A DNA stretch of 64,000 nt from Desulfatirhabdium sp040755275 (GCA_040755275.1 JBFMBE010000002.1:1-64000); one strand, 5' to 3'; counted from the first letter of the stretch, positions 18,007 to 26,919 are shown. The notes: generated from the sequence alone by a model not told the origin. Program-made: numbers and translations.

Positions 18007-19320
18007 ATGAAAACCATTCATATCGGTGTGCTGGGATGCGGTACCGTGGGAACCGGCGTGGTCCGGATCCTTCTGGAGCGGCGGGATCTCCTCCGAAGAA
18101 GAGTCGGTGCGGATCTCGCCCTCAAAGCCATTGCCGATATCGATATCGATCGCGACAGAGGATTTGCCATCGACAGATCGCTCTTCACGAAGGATGCGAG
18201 ACAGGTGGTTCTCGACCCGCAGATCGACATCATTGTCGAGACCATCGGGGGAACGACGATCGCAAAAGACCTCATTTTATTGGCGATCCAGAACCGCAAG
18301 CAGGTCGTGACGGCCAACAAGGCGCTTTTGGCAAGTGAAGGAATCCAGCTCTTTGCCAAAGCCTGGGAAAACGGGATCGATCTGGGGTTTGAGGCCAGTG
18401 TGGGCGGCTGCATGCCCGTCATCAAGACCCTTCGGGAATCGCTGGTCGGAAACGCCATTCTGTCCGTTCGGGGCATTCTCAATGGCACCTGCAACACGAT
18501 TCTCTCCAAGATCACCGATGAACGATGCTCGTTCGAAGAGGCTCTTCGGGAAGCCCAGGCCAAGGGATTTGCCGAAGCCGATCCAACCCTCGACATCGAA
18601 GGCATCGACACGGCTCACAAGCTGGCCATCATCATCTCTCTGGCGTATGGCACGGATGTCCGGCTCGGCGATATCTATGTCGAGGGCATTTCCAGCATTA
18701 CCCCGATGGACATCGAGTTCGCCGAACAGTTCGGCTATCGGATCAAGCTACTGGCCATCAGCAAGCGGATCGACCATGCCATCGAGGCCAGGGTCCACCC
18801 CACGATGATTCCAGAGAACAACATGCTTTCGAATGTGAACGGTCCTCTGAATGCGGTCACCATCACAGGAGATGCAACGGGGGATACCCTGCTCTATGGC
18901 TATGGTGCCGGGATGATGCCGACGGCGAGCGCCATTGTTTCCGATCTCGCCGATATTGCCCGAAATCTGATGACTGGAGCCGTCGGCCGAATGCCGACCC
19001 TGGCGTTCCAACCCGATGCCATCCGGTCCATTCCGATTCTTCCGATCGAAGAGCTCGTATCGCACTACTATATCCGGTTTTCCGCCATCGATCAGCCGGG
19101 GGTGCTTTCGAAGATTTCCGGTATCCTCGGCAACCACGGCATCAGTCTCGAGTCGGTACACCAGAAGGGAAGAAAATCGAATGCATCGGTTCCGCTGGTG
19201 ATGTTCACCCATTTGGCGAGAGAACGGGACGTTCGGGCTGCATTGATGGAAATCGAGCGGCTCGACGTCGTCTGCGACCATCCGGTGCTGATCCGGATCG
19301 AGGAGCCCAACGGACATTGA
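18007..19320 (+). CDS. hom: Homoserine dehydrogenase with C-terminal ACT domain
   Basis: A 437-residue enzyme that reduces aspartate semialdehyde to homoserine for threonine and methionine. It has an N-terminal NAD(P)-binding loop (GVLGCGTVGTGVV), the catalytic-domain signatures ANKALLASEG, GILNGTCNTILS and AEADPTLDIEGIDTAHK, and a C-terminal ACT domain from about residue 355 (IRFSAIDQPGVLSKISGIL). The ACT domain suggests feedback control by threonine. GAGGAG precedes the ATG by nine bases. It starts 18 bases after the aminotransferase stop. Confidence 0.97.
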   Translation: MKTIHIGVLGCGTVGTGVVRILLERRDLLRRRVGADLALKAIADIDIDRDRGFAIDRSLFTKDARQVVLDPQIDIIVETIGGTTIAKDLILLAIQNRKQVVTANKALLASEGIQLFAKAWENGIDLGFEASVGGCMPVIKTLRESLVGNAILSVRGILNGTCNTILSKITDERCSFEEALREAQAKGFAEADPTLDIEGIDTAHKLAIIISLAYGTDVRLGDIYVEGISSITPMDIEFAEQFGYRIKLLAISKRIDHAIEARVHPTMIPENNMLSNVNGPLNAVTITGDATGDTLLYGYGAGMMPTASAIVSDLADIARNLMTGAVGRMPTLAFQPDAIRSIPILPIEELVSHYYIRFSAIDQPGVLSKISGILGNHGISLESVHQKGRKSNASVPLVMFTHLARERDVRAALMEIERLDVVCDHPVLIRIEEPNGH

Positions 19321-19353
19321 TGTCGATATTGACCAGGGAAGGATAGTGACCCC

Positions 19354-19953
19354 ATGCACATCGTCTGTACCGATCTCGAAGGTGTTCTGATTCCGGAAGT
19401 GTGGATTGCAGTCGCCGAAAAGACTGGAATTGCCGAACTGCGCCTGACCACACGGGACATTGCCGATTACGACCAGCTGATGCAGCAGCGGCTGAAGATT
19501 CTGAAGGAAAACCGCTTGACCTTACGAGACATTCAGGACGTCATCTCGACCATGGAACCGCTCGATGGCGCACTGGATTTTCTGGATAGGCTCCGGGAAA
19601 CGACCCAGGTGATCATCGTTTCGGATACCTATATCGAGTTTGCCAGGCCCTTCATGAAGAAGCTGGGATGGCCCACGCTGTTCTGTCACCATCTCACGAC
19701 GGACGCATCGGGAACCATTATCGGCTACAACCTGCGGCAGAAGGATGCCAAGAAGCGCACGGTTCAAGCCTTGAAAAGCCTGAATTACCACGTGATCGCC
19801 ATGGGAGATTCTTTCAACGATACGGCCATGCTCATCGAAGCCGATCACGGAATCCTCTTCCGGCCGCCGGCATCGGTAGCGAATGCGTTTGCGCAGTTTC
19901 CCGTATGTACGGATTACGCAACGCTGTTTCAGATGATTACATCGTTTCTGTAA
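19354..19953 (+). CDS. thrH: ThrH: phosphoserine phosphatase / homoserine phosphotransferase
   Basis: A 199-residue HAD-family enzyme. Motif I is DLEGVLIPEVW, motif II includes VSDTYIEF, and motif IV is MGDSFNDTAML. In Pseudomonas ThrH dephosphorylates phosphoserine and can move the phosphate to homoserine, giving homoserine phosphate for threonine synthase. Its place right after hom fits that use and may make a separate homoserine kinase unnecessary. The length and the DLEGV variant (Glu in place of the usual second Asp) are characteristic of ThrH rather than SerB. Confidence 0.9.
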   Translation: MHIVCTDLEGVLIPEVWIAVAEKTGIAELRLTTRDIADYDQLMQQRLKILKENRLTLRDIQDVISTMEPLDGALDFLDRLRETTQVIIVSDTYIEFARPFMKKLGWPTLFCHHLTTDASGTIIGYNLRQKDAKKRTVQALKSLNYHVIAMGDSFNDTAMLIEADHGILFRPPASVANAFAQFPVCTDYATLFQMITSFL

Positions 19954-19956
19954 GTC

Positions 19957-20403
19957 ATGTCGATCGTCAACCACACCACCTGCCGGGTTATTTACGGCGA
20001 TACGGACAACATGGGCATGGCTTACCATGCCAACTATTTGAGATGGTTCGAGATCGGAAGAACGGAACTGTTCCGCTCCCTCGGTCTTCCCTACAGGGAG
20101 ATCGAAGCCCGGGGGCTTTACCTTCCGGTCTCGGAAGCCCACTGCAAGTACCTGCACCCTGTGCGCTACGACGATGTGCTGGTCATCGAAACGACGGTGG
20201 ACCCGACGGTACGCGGGGGAATGAAATTCCACTACGCCATCCGAATCGAAGCGGATCGAACCTTGGCCGCCCGGGGATGGACCCTGCATGCCTGTGTGAC
20301 TCCGGAAGGCAAGGTCATTCGGCCACCCGCTTTTCTCAAGGAAGCCATACGCACATGTGTTGGCCTTGCCTCCGATGACGGTCGAGAATCTCGATATCCA
20401 TGA
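19957..20403 (+). CDS. YbgC/FadM-family acyl-CoA thioesterase (hotdog fold)
   Basis: A 148-residue hotdog protein with the family motif YGDTDNMGMAYHANYLRWFE, where the aspartate (DTDNMG) is the expected catalytic residue. It would hydrolyse short acyl-CoA or hydroxybenzoyl-CoA type thioesters; the substrate is not evident. It starts three bases after the thrH stop, so it is cotranscribed. Its 3' end overlaps the next gene by 29 bases. Confidence 0.9.
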   Translation: MSIVNHTTCRVIYGDTDNMGMAYHANYLRWFEIGRTELFRSLGLPYREIEARGLYLPVSEAHCKYLHPVRYDDVLVIETTVDPTVRGGMKFHYAIRIEADRTLAARGWTLHACVTPEGKVIRPPAFLKEAIRTCVGLASDDGRESRYP

Positions 20404-20713
20404 AACCCCGGAAGGGTTGATCTTCAAGGTGCACGTTCAGCCCAGGGCATCCCGGAACCGGATCCTCGGATTGTTCGGGGATGCCCTGAAAATCGCCGTG
20501 ACGGCCCCGCCGGTGGACGATGCGGCCAATCGCATGGTGATCCGGGTGCTGGCAGAAGTTCTGGGTATACCGGACGGGTCGATTTCCATCTTGTCGGGTC
20601 ACACTTCGCGACACAAACGCATCCGGTGGAAGATCGATGGAGATCCGTCGAAAGGATGGGTTGCAGCGAGACAACAGTTGCTTTCGATCATCCGCCATGG
20701 AAAAAGAACTTGA
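20375..20713 (+). CDS. DUF167 / YggU-family small protein
   Basis: A 112-residue protein with the DUF167 signature: VHVQPRASRNRILG near the N-terminus, AVTAPPVDDAANR in the middle, and SILSGHTSRHKRI. The family is widespread but its biochemical function is unknown. The ATG at 20375 gives a family-typical length; the frame is open six codons further upstream. The promoter of the downstream tRNA gene begins inside its last codons. Confidence 0.88.
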   Translation: MTVENLDIHETPEGLIFKVHVQPRASRNRILGLFGDALKIAVTAPPVDDAANRMVIRVLAEVLGIPDGSISILSGHTSRHKRIRWKIDGDPSKGWVAARQQLLSIIRHGKRT

Positions 20714-20738
20714 CGGATCGGTCGGAAAAATTTATAAA
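20710..20738 (+). promoter_or_regulatory. Sigma-70 promoter of the initiator tRNA gene
   Basis: TTGACG (20710-20715) and TATAAA (20733-20738) with a 17-base spacer, a near-consensus promoter that overlaps the stop codon of the DUF167 gene. The expected start is about eight bases before the mature tRNA 5' end. Confidence 0.8.
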
Positions 20739-20753
20739 TCGCGCATACGTTGA

Positions 20754-20830
<77 letters not shown>

Positions 20831-20863
20831 CTTCCGATCCCAGCTTTTTTCAATGGTCCTATA

Positions 20864-20896
20864 CCCCGAATCCAGTTCCTGGTTTCGGGGTTTTTT
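20864..20896 (+). terminator. Intrinsic terminator after tRNA-fMet
   Basis: CCCCGAA (20864-20870) pairs with TTCGGGG (20884-20890), extended inside by CCAG/CTGG, and is followed by six T residues at 20891-20896. Confidence 0.9.
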
Positions 20897-21001
20897 CGTT
20901 GTGCAGGATGCAAGTTGGCGTTAACCGAAGTTGTTAAACGCATGATGAGCTGCCAAACGGGATGTTGGCAGTGGCTGTAACGCAAGAAAGGAGACGGATC
21001 C

Positions 21002-21409
21002 ATGGCACTGTTGGAATGGAGTGATGCACTCAAGGTGAATGTGGCGGTCATTGACCGGCAGCACCAACGCCTCGTACAGATGATCAATGATCTGAACGAT
21101 GCCATGAAAAAGGGCAAGGGCAAGGATATTCTCGGAAAAATTCTCGAGGAGATGGTGCGGTATGCCATGACCCATTTTTCGACGGAAGAGACCTATTTCG
21201 ATCGGTATCAATATCCGGAAGCCTCGAAGCATCGGGCGGAACATGCCGCCTTCGTAGACAAAGTGAAGCAGTTCAAGTCGGATTACGAGCACAACCGGGT
21301 CGGGCTTTCTATCGAAATCCTGAATTTCCTGAGCGATTGGCTGGTGAAACACATTCAGGGGTCGGACAAGCGATACGGGCCGTTTTTCAATCAGAAAGGG
21401 CTTCAATAG
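21002..21409 (+). CDS. Bacteriohemerythrin
   Basis: A 135-residue single-domain hemerythrin that binds O2 at a di-iron site. Ligands are visible as the first His in DRQHQRL, then HFSTEE (His and Glu), HRAEHAAF (two His), and HIQGSD (His and Asp). The N-terminal LEWSDALKVNVAVID matches the family start. In anaerobes these proteins are thought to bind oxygen for sensing, delivery or protection. GAAAGGAG precedes the ATG. It stands between a tRNA terminator and the gsp genes and may share its transcript with gspJ. Confidence 0.94.
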   Translation: MALLEWSDALKVNVAVIDRQHQRLVQMINDLNDAMKKGKGKDILGKILEEMVRYAMTHFSTEETYFDRYQYPEASKHRAEHAAFVDKVKQFKSDYEHNRVGLSIEILNFLSDWLVKHIQGSDKRYGPFFNQKGLQ

Positions 21410-21426
21410 CTACCGGCAGGCCGGAA

Positions 21427-22182
21427 GTGCCTTTCTCGAAACGCGTATCCTGTATTCCTCCAAAGCCTGTGGATCGATCGGGCTTCACCCTGCTCGAGCT
21501 GCTGGTTGCTGTGGCCATGACGGCCGTCATTACCCTGGCTGTATACGGCACCTACCGATCCGTCGTCTCGGCCGCGGACATTTATGGAAAGCGGGTCCGA
21601 TATCAGGAGATGGCGGCCGGTTGCATCGAACGGATGCGGGCCGACTTGCAGGGGCTCGCCGTTCACACACGGGAGGAATTCGTTCCGGGGAAGGAGGAAC
21701 GATCGGCGGATCCGCTGATGATCCGGATTCAACCGGTAAATGACTCCAGCGATGCGGAAGAGGGAAGGCCGTTTTTGTGGCTGACGTCTCGATCCGTCAT
21801 CCCGGTGTCGCCGCAGGATACCTCCGGTATTGCAGACATCCGCTATGAGCTTGTACCTGACCGGAACGGCGGTTGGAGCATCCGGCGGGCCCAGCGGTTG
21901 TTGCCGTTTTCAGAGCGTGCCGAACGTTCCTCCGAGCAATCGGAGACCCATCCCATCATCTGCTCGGCTGTACGATCCGTTCATGTGGCTGCAGTCGATG
22001 GAAAGGGGGAGCGGGTGCAACGATGGAATTCCAACGCTTCGGACTATCGGCATGAAACACCGGAAGCCGTTTTTCTGCGACTGGAGGTCGGTGAGACGGG
22101 CAATCGGGTGAACGTCGAAACGCTGGTGAAACTTCCGGTTCGACGCTCCCGTGGTTCCAAAGAAGCTCCCAAAAGCCCATAG
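21427..22182 (+). CDS. gspJ: Type II secretion minor pseudopilin GspJ
   Basis: About 251 residues with a type IV prepilin N-terminus: the cleavage site SG/FTLLELLVAVAMT with glutamate at +5, then one hydrophobic helix and a periplasmic domain of GspJ length. GspJ, with GspI and GspK, forms the pseudopilus tip. The ATG-started frame from 21337 would overlap the hemerythrin gene by over 70 bases, so the GTG at 21427, 34 codons or fewer before the cleavage site, is preferred. The genes usually preceding it (gspC to gspI) are not here. Confidence 0.82.
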   Translation: MPFSKRVSCIPPKPVDRSGFTLLELLVAVAMTAVITLAVYGTYRSVVSAADIYGKRVRYQEMAAGCIERMRADLQGLAVHTREEFVPGKEERSADPLMIRIQPVNDSSDAEEGRPFLWLTSRSVIPVSPQDTSGIADIRYELVPDRNGGWSIRRAQRLLPFSERAERSSEQSETHPIICSAVRSVHVAAVDGKGERVQRWNSNASDYRHETPEAVFLRLEVGETGNRVNVETLVKLPVRRSRGSKEAPKSP

Positions 22183-22186
22183 CCCC

Positions 22187-22247
22187 ATATAGGATGGCCC
22201 CGCGCCTCGACAGGGACTTCCTGACTTTTTGCGGGGCCATCCTATAT
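22187..22247. repeat. Short repeat element forming a perfect hairpin between gspJ and gspK
   Basis: ATATAGGATGGCCCCGC (22187-22203) is the exact reverse complement of 22231-22247. The 27-base loop carries CTCGACAGGGACTTCCTGAC, also found at the right end of the repeats at 35423, 49481 and 52997. It begins five bases after the gspJ stop. Confidence 0.85.
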
Positions 22248-22288
22248 CGGTTGTCGTTTCCTAACCCCCAACCTGCGGACGTTTTGCC

Positions 22289-23344
22289 TTGTCGCACATC
22301 CTACCATCCGAACGCGGCATCGTTCTGCTCATCACCCTCGCCATCATCAGCGTTCTGCTGGTCCTGACGTTTTCCGTAAACCGTCATGCGATCCGGGTGT
22401 ATGGTAGAACCCGTGCCATCGAAAATCGGGCCGTTCTGGATGCCATGGCTGAAAGCGGAATTCGACTCGGCATGGCGATGCTGATTCGGGACAAGGCCGA
22501 AAGTGAAATCGACTCGGTGCAGGAATGTTGGGCCGATGAAACGTGCCTGAGTCTTCTCGTTCGGCAGCTCGACTTCGAGTCCGGGGAGCTCGAACTTTGC
22601 ATCGAGGATGAGCAAGGCAAACTCGATGTGAATGCGCTGGTTAGCGGTACGAATGGGGAGCGATTCCATCCGGTGGCCTATGCCATGTGGAGTCGGTTTC
22701 TTCGGGATCGGGCACGGTCACTGGATGTGGAAGTCGATACAGAGGCGTTTCTCGATGCCCTCAAGGACTGGATGGATTCCGAAGACGACGAGCGGATCAC
22801 CGGGTCGGGCGGTGCCGAGTCTAACTGGTACATGCATCTTTCACAGCCATATCCCTGCAAAAACGCACGTGTGGATGACATCGGGGAACTGTTGCGGATC
22901 CGGGGCATGAAGCCGACACTCTTCTATGGAAAATCCGGGGTTGAGGGAATTCGTCCGTTTATTACGGCATCCAATCCCAAGTGGTCTTTCGGCAGCTTTG
23001 GAAGAATCAATATCAATACGGCCAGACCCGAGGTGTTGGGGGTGGTGCTGCCCGAAATCCGAGAGAAGCAGGCCGAGCAGATGGCAGCCTATCGCATGGA
23101 GCGCTCATCGGGCACTTTTATCCATGATCTTTCAGATCCCCTGTGGTATAAGCGGGTTCCCGGTCTGACGGACGTGACCTTGTCGCCTGATCGGATCGCG
23201 TATGCAAGCAATCGGTTCTCCATCACGGCGACAGCACGGATCGATCCGCTATCTCGGCGGATAACGGCCCGGGTGCTTCGGGAAAAACAGGGGGAAAGCG
23301 GAACCTGGCACTGTCGGGTGATTTCCTGGGAATTGGATCGGTAA
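22289..23344 (+). CDS. gspK: Type II secretion minor pseudopilin GspK
   Basis: A 351-residue protein with a GspK-type N-terminus. The cleavage region ends in ERG/IVLLITLAIISVLLV, which lacks the +5 glutamate as is normal for GspK. A long periplasmic domain follows, with the DEQGKLDVNAL and FGRININTARPEVL motifs typical of the family (helix-hairpin-like helical domain). It caps the pseudopilus tip. The start is a TTG at 22289 with no strong ribosome site. It is separated from gspJ by a repeat hairpin but followed by gspL after four bases. Confidence 0.9.
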   Translation: MSHILPSERGIVLLITLAIISVLLVLTFSVNRHAIRVYGRTRAIENRAVLDAMAESGIRLGMAMLIRDKAESEIDSVQECWADETCLSLLVRQLDFESGELELCIEDEQGKLDVNALVSGTNGERFHPVAYAMWSRFLRDRARSLDVEVDTEAFLDALKDWMDSEDDERITGSGGAESNWYMHLSQPYPCKNARVDDIGELLRIRGMKPTLFYGKSGVEGIRPFITASNPKWSFGSFGRININTARPEVLGVVLPEIREKQAEQMAAYRMERSSGTFIHDLSDPLWYKRVPGLTDVTLSPDRIAYASNRFSITATARIDPLSRRITARVLREKQGESGTWHCRVISWELDR

Positions 23345-23348
23345 GGGG

Positions 23349-24821
23349 ATGGGTGATCGGATCCTCGCCATCGACTGGCGAACACATGCGGTTTTCGGGG
23401 CAGTCCTGAACAGGGGGCGAAAGGGGTACCGGGTGGTCTGCCGTGCCCAGGCGCCGATCGATCCGAACGCTGACAGGATGGGGGTGGATCGTTTGGTGCC
23501 CTTCGAGCGCGTTCTGCAAAGCCTTGCAGAGCAGACGGAGATCGCCGGCACCGTCTGCAGCATCGTGTTGCCGACGGCCTGGTTTCAGTTTCACCGAATG
23601 CATCTTCCATTTCGAAAACACCAGGATATCGCATCCGTTCTTCCCTTCGAGATTGCATCCCACCTTGTCGGCGCCATCGACGAGATGGCCTTGGCTTTCG
23701 ATGGGGTTGCTGCCGACGGCGATGGATCCTACGTGGTTGCAGCCGCTATTCCAAAAATCTGCATCGATGCCATTGAAGCCGCTGCGGCAGCTCATCGGCT
23801 GCAAATCCGGCGCATCGCTCCGGCATCCGATGGGCTTGGTCGGGTGATCGCAGGATGCGACCGGGATGCATCGAAGCGGGAATGGCTGCTCGTTCTCGTA
23901 GAAGGTACCGAGGACGTCTCGCTGGTCGGCGTGTCGAAGGGATGTGTCCGGTTCATCCGCTGCCTGCCGCTGGCGATCGGTTCGACGGTCGATTCGGTTG
24001 GAGATGACTGGCTCGGGCTTGAAGGGGAAATCCGACGGACCCTGATATCGGAGAACGAGAATGCGACAGAGGGGCGTTTCGAACCGGAAGCCGCCGTCGT
24101 TCTGATCGAGGCCGACGGCCCATCCTGGAAAACCCCTGGAGAAGGCGTCTCCCTCGATATCGGTGTGCCGGTTCTGCCGCTGACATCCGTATTCTGCCGC
24201 GATCTCCCCGATGGTACGGCCGTGGATGAGTGGCTCTGGTTTCGACTGCATGAAATGGCTCCAGGGGACGGAATCGATGTCCATCCGGAAACCAGGCGCC
24301 TTCGCGGTTTGTGGAGCAGTCACAGAAACCGGATTCTGTGGTCTACGACTCTGGCCGGGCTTTGCCTCCTCCTGACATTCGGGAGTATCGGCATGGACAT
24401 TGTATTGACTACCCGAACGCTCAGGAGCATCGATCGAACGATCGCAGCCCGATTCCATCAGGTGTTTCCTCCGGACATGCCGATGGTGGATCCGGTTCAG
24501 CAGGTGCGCAATCGGAATCGAGAGCTTGCGGACGATCCCTTGATGGCTTTTGCGGGAAACCCGACGCCGACGGCCGATGTTCTGACGGCCCTGATCCAAG
24601 ATGTGATGGGGAATCTCGATGTGGTTCTGAGTCGATTGAGCCTCGATGGAGAGAAATTGTCCATCGGGGGGAATGCGGCGGATTTTGAATCGGTGTATGA
24701 AATGAAGCGTCGTTTCGAAAGGTCCGGCATTCAGACGACTGCAACCATTCAGTCCGCTTCCCAGGATGCTGCCCAGAACCGGGTGCTTTTCTCGATGGAC
24801 ATCACACGTTTTCGCCCCTGA
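23349..24821 (+). CDS. gspL: Type II secretion assembly protein GspL (actin-like plus membrane part)
   Basis: A 490-residue inner-membrane protein. Residues 1-300 form an actin-like/PilM-type cytoplasmic domain (ILAIDWRTHAVFGAV; VLPFEIASHLVG), which binds the secretion ATPase GspE. One transmembrane helix lies near residue 335-355 and a small periplasmic ferredoxin-like domain follows. No separate gspM gene follows in this window; the next gene is a glycosyltransferase. The periplasmic part looks normal for GspL, so a fused GspM is not evident. Confidence 0.83.
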   Translation: MGDRILAIDWRTHAVFGAVLNRGRKGYRVVCRAQAPIDPNADRMGVDRLVPFERVLQSLAEQTEIAGTVCSIVLPTAWFQFHRMHLPFRKHQDIASVLPFEIASHLVGAIDEMALAFDGVAADGDGSYVVAAAIPKICIDAIEAAAAAHRLQIRRIAPASDGLGRVIAGCDRDASKREWLLVLVEGTEDVSLVGVSKGCVRFIRCLPLAIGSTVDSVGDDWLGLEGEIRRTLISENENATEGRFEPEAAVVLIEADGPSWKTPGEGVSLDIGVPVLPLTSVFCRDLPDGTAVDEWLWFRLHEMAPGDGIDVHPETRRLRGLWSSHRNRILWSTTLAGLCLLLTFGSIGMDIVLTTRTLRSIDRTIAARFHQVFPPDMPMVDPVQQVRNRNRELADDPLMAFAGNPTPTADVLTALIQDVMGNLDVVLSRLSLDGEKLSIGGNAADFESVYEMKRRFERSGIQTTATIQSASQDAAQNRVLFSMDITRFRP

Positions 24822-24830
24822 CGAACCTGT

Positions 24831-25760
24831 ATGAACCCAACCTGTCCCGATCTTTCCGTCATCATCGTCAACTGGAACACCCGGGAGCTGTTGCTTCGTT
24901 GCATCGAATCCGTCCGCAAGACCGTTGTCGACCTGGACTGCGAAATTCTGGTGGTGGACAACGCCTCGACGGACGGCAGTGTCGATGCTGTCCGAGAGCG
25001 CTTTCCCGATGTCCGCCTCATCTGCAACGAGCGGAACCTCGGATTTGCAGCAGCCAACAACCAGGCCTTCGAACGGATGCAAGGACGCTACGCCCTGCTG
25101 ATCAATTCCGATGCACGACTTTTGCCGGGTGCTGCGCGAGTCCTGTTCGATCATCTCGAAACCCATGCCGATGTGGGCATGGTCTGCGGCAGATTGCTCC
25201 ATCCCGATGGCTCACCCCAGCGATCGGTCGCCCCCTTTCCTTCCTGGCTTACCCTGATTACCAATGAAACCCTGCTCAATGTGCTGTTTCCAAAACGGTA
25301 TCCCGGAAAGCGTCGGATCCCCGATCGGCCGATCGAAGTGGCATCGGCGATCGGGGCCTGCCTTTTGATTCGCAAGGCGGCCATCGACCACATCGGTGGA
25401 TTCGACGAAGGGTACTTCTTTTTTTTCGAGGAAACCGATCTGGCTCGGCGGATGTGGGAAAACGGATGGAAGGTGGTTTGGGTGCCTCAGGCAACCATCG
25501 TTCACGAACAAGGGAAAAGTGTAAGCAACCGGGCCGATGGCAGGATTCTGTTCTACCGATCCCGATATCGGTACCTTCGGAAATGGCATCCACGCTCCTA
25601 TCCAATCCTGTCGGCTATCGTGGTGCTTCGACTGATCGTGAACTTTCTGCTCTCCGGAGCCGGATGTCTGTTGACTGCGGGATGCGTGGGTTCCCTTCGG
25701 AACAAGACGATCGTGTATGGAAAGCTGATCGGGTGGCATCTTGGAGGGGGCGGGACGTAG
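24831..25760 (+). CDS. Family 2 glycosyltransferase (rhamnosyltransferase-like)
   Basis: A 309-residue GT-A fold glycosyltransferase. The N-terminus has SVIIVNWNTRELL, then VVDNASTDGS (nucleotide-sugar binding) and LLINSDARL (the metal-binding region). Further on, FFFFEETDLARRMWENGW is the typical acceptor/base region of this subfamily. One C-terminal hydrophobic segment suggests membrane association. It starts nine bases after gspL. It probably works in cell-surface polysaccharide synthesis; the link with secretion may be incidental. Confidence 0.9.
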   Translation: MNPTCPDLSVIIVNWNTRELLLRCIESVRKTVVDLDCEILVVDNASTDGSVDAVRERFPDVRLICNERNLGFAAANNQAFERMQGRYALLINSDARLLPGAARVLFDHLETHADVGMVCGRLLHPDGSPQRSVAPFPSWLTLITNETLLNVLFPKRYPGKRRIPDRPIEVASAIGACLLIRKAAIDHIGGFDEGYFFFFEETDLARRMWENGWKVVWVPQATIVHEQGKSVSNRADGRILFYRSRYRYLRKWHPRSYPILSAIVVLRLIVNFLLSGAGCLLTAGCVGSLRNKTIVYGKLIGWHLGGGGT

Positions 25761-25814
25761 GGGGCAGAAGTCAGGAGTCAGCGGTCGGAACCCTCTCCTC
25801 GGAGATATTTGAAC

Positions 25815-26765
25815 ATGGTCTTTCAACCAGATGGTACCATCCTTCTTCTCTCCTTTCTGTTGGACCTTCTCCTGAAGGATCCCGTTTCGCTTCCCCATCC
25901 GATTCGGTGGATGGGAAAGGCCATCGAGTCCTTCGAACCGATGTTTCGAAGGGCGGTCGCCTCACCGGTGCTTTCCGGCGTTCTGTTTTCTCTCACCCTC
26001 ATTGTATCGACCTGGACCATCGGGGCGCTGATCTTATGGATGTGCCATTGGGTGCATCCTTTGTTGGCAAGGGGCGTCGAGTGTATTCTTTTATGGTATT
26101 GCATTTCGGCTGGAAGCCTTGCCGAATCGGCTGAAGGGGTCGTGAGGGCGTTGCTGCATCGCGGGATACTTGATGCCCGAAAAGCCGTATCGATGATCGT
26201 AGGCCGGGACACGGAATCCCTGAATGAAAGCGGCATCCTGCGGGCTGCACTTGAAACGACGGCGGAAAATTTTGTGGATGGCGTCTTTGCGCCGCTGTTC
26301 TATTACGCCATTGGTGGCATTCCGCTGGCTCTCGCCTATAAGATGGTCAATACGCTCGACTCGATGGTCGGATACCGTAACGATCGGTACATTCAATTCG
26401 GAAAAGCCGCTGCACGGATAGACGACGCAGCCAACTGGATACCGGCTCGACTTGCGGTATTGCTCATCGCCTGCGGGGCGCATCTGTTGAATCGCAGGGG
26501 AAGGGATGTACTGGCCACGGCCTTTCGAGAAGGGAAGAACCACTTGAGTCCGAATTCGGGTTATCCGGAAGCCGCATTTGCCGGTGGACTGCAGGTTCGA
26601 TTGAACGGCCCCAATTATTACCATGGCGTTCTCGTTCAAAAACCCTACATCGGCAAAGACTTCGGAGAGGTCACGCCTCGACTGGTGTTTCGGGCGATAG
26701 ATTTGATGGTGTGTTCGAGTTTTCTGGCCGTTTGTATGTTGACCGTCATCCTTCGTTGCTCATAG
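25815..26765 (+). CDS. cbiB: Adenosylcobinamide-phosphate synthase
   Basis: About 316 residues with several membrane helices. The CbiB/CobD family joins adenosylcobyric acid to (R)-1-amino-2-propanol (or its phosphate) late in cobalamin synthesis. Visible family motifs are PHPIRWMGKAIE, VGRDTESLNESG, ALETTAENFVDG, KMVNTLDSMVGY and NSGYPEAAFAGGL. The ATG at 25815 is ten bases after a GGAG; an in-frame TTG two codons earlier is less likely. It is an isolated cobalamin gene here. A corrinoid need fits the methyl-branch chemistry of the Wood-Ljungdahl pathway elsewhere in the window. Confidence 0.95.
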   Translation: MVFQPDGTILLLSFLLDLLLKDPVSLPHPIRWMGKAIESFEPMFRRAVASPVLSGVLFSLTLIVSTWTIGALILWMCHWVHPLLARGVECILLWYCISAGSLAESAEGVVRALLHRGILDARKAVSMIVGRDTESLNESGILRAALETTAENFVDGVFAPLFYYAIGGIPLALAYKMVNTLDSMVGYRNDRYIQFGKAAARIDDAANWIPARLAVLLIACGAHLLNRRGRDVLATAFREGKNHLSPNSGYPEAAFAGGLQVRLNGPNYYHGVLVQKPYIGKDFGEVTPRLVFRAIDLMVCSSFLAVCMLTVILRCS

Positions 26766-26804
26766 ACACGACTCCGGAGGTTCAGGGGCGTTGAGGGATT
26801 TTGC

Positions 26805-26833
26805 TTGATATGCAGGACGGTTTTTGGTAAAAA
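26805..26833 (+). promoter_or_regulatory. Probable sigma-70 promoter of the tRNA-His/tRNA-Arg pair
   Basis: TTGATA (26805-26810) and TAAAAA (26828-26833) with a 17-base spacer; the predicted start is a few bases before tRNA-His. Confidence 0.55.
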
Positions 26834-26846
26834 CCCAGCCCATATG

Positions 26847-26919
26847 GTGGGTGTAGCTCAGTTGGCAGAGCACCGGGTTGTGGCCCCGGTGGCCAAGGGT
26901 TCAAGTCCCTTCATCCACC
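26847..26919 (+). tRNA. tRNA-His (GTG)
   Basis: A 73-base cloverleaf with the anticodon loop TTGTGGC and acceptor GTGGGTG paired with CATCCAC. The base before the gene (26846) is G and the discriminator is C, which is the expected G-1:C73 identity pair of tRNA-His. CCA is not encoded. Confidence 0.96.

Noticed and set aside
23223..25202. A 659-codon minus-strand frame across gspL
   Set aside because: Overlaps gspK, gspL and the glycosyltransferase, which have clear family motifs on the plus strand.
25761..25814. Cobalamin riboswitch before cbiB
   Set aside because: The gap is only about 50 bases and no conserved B12-box was seen.
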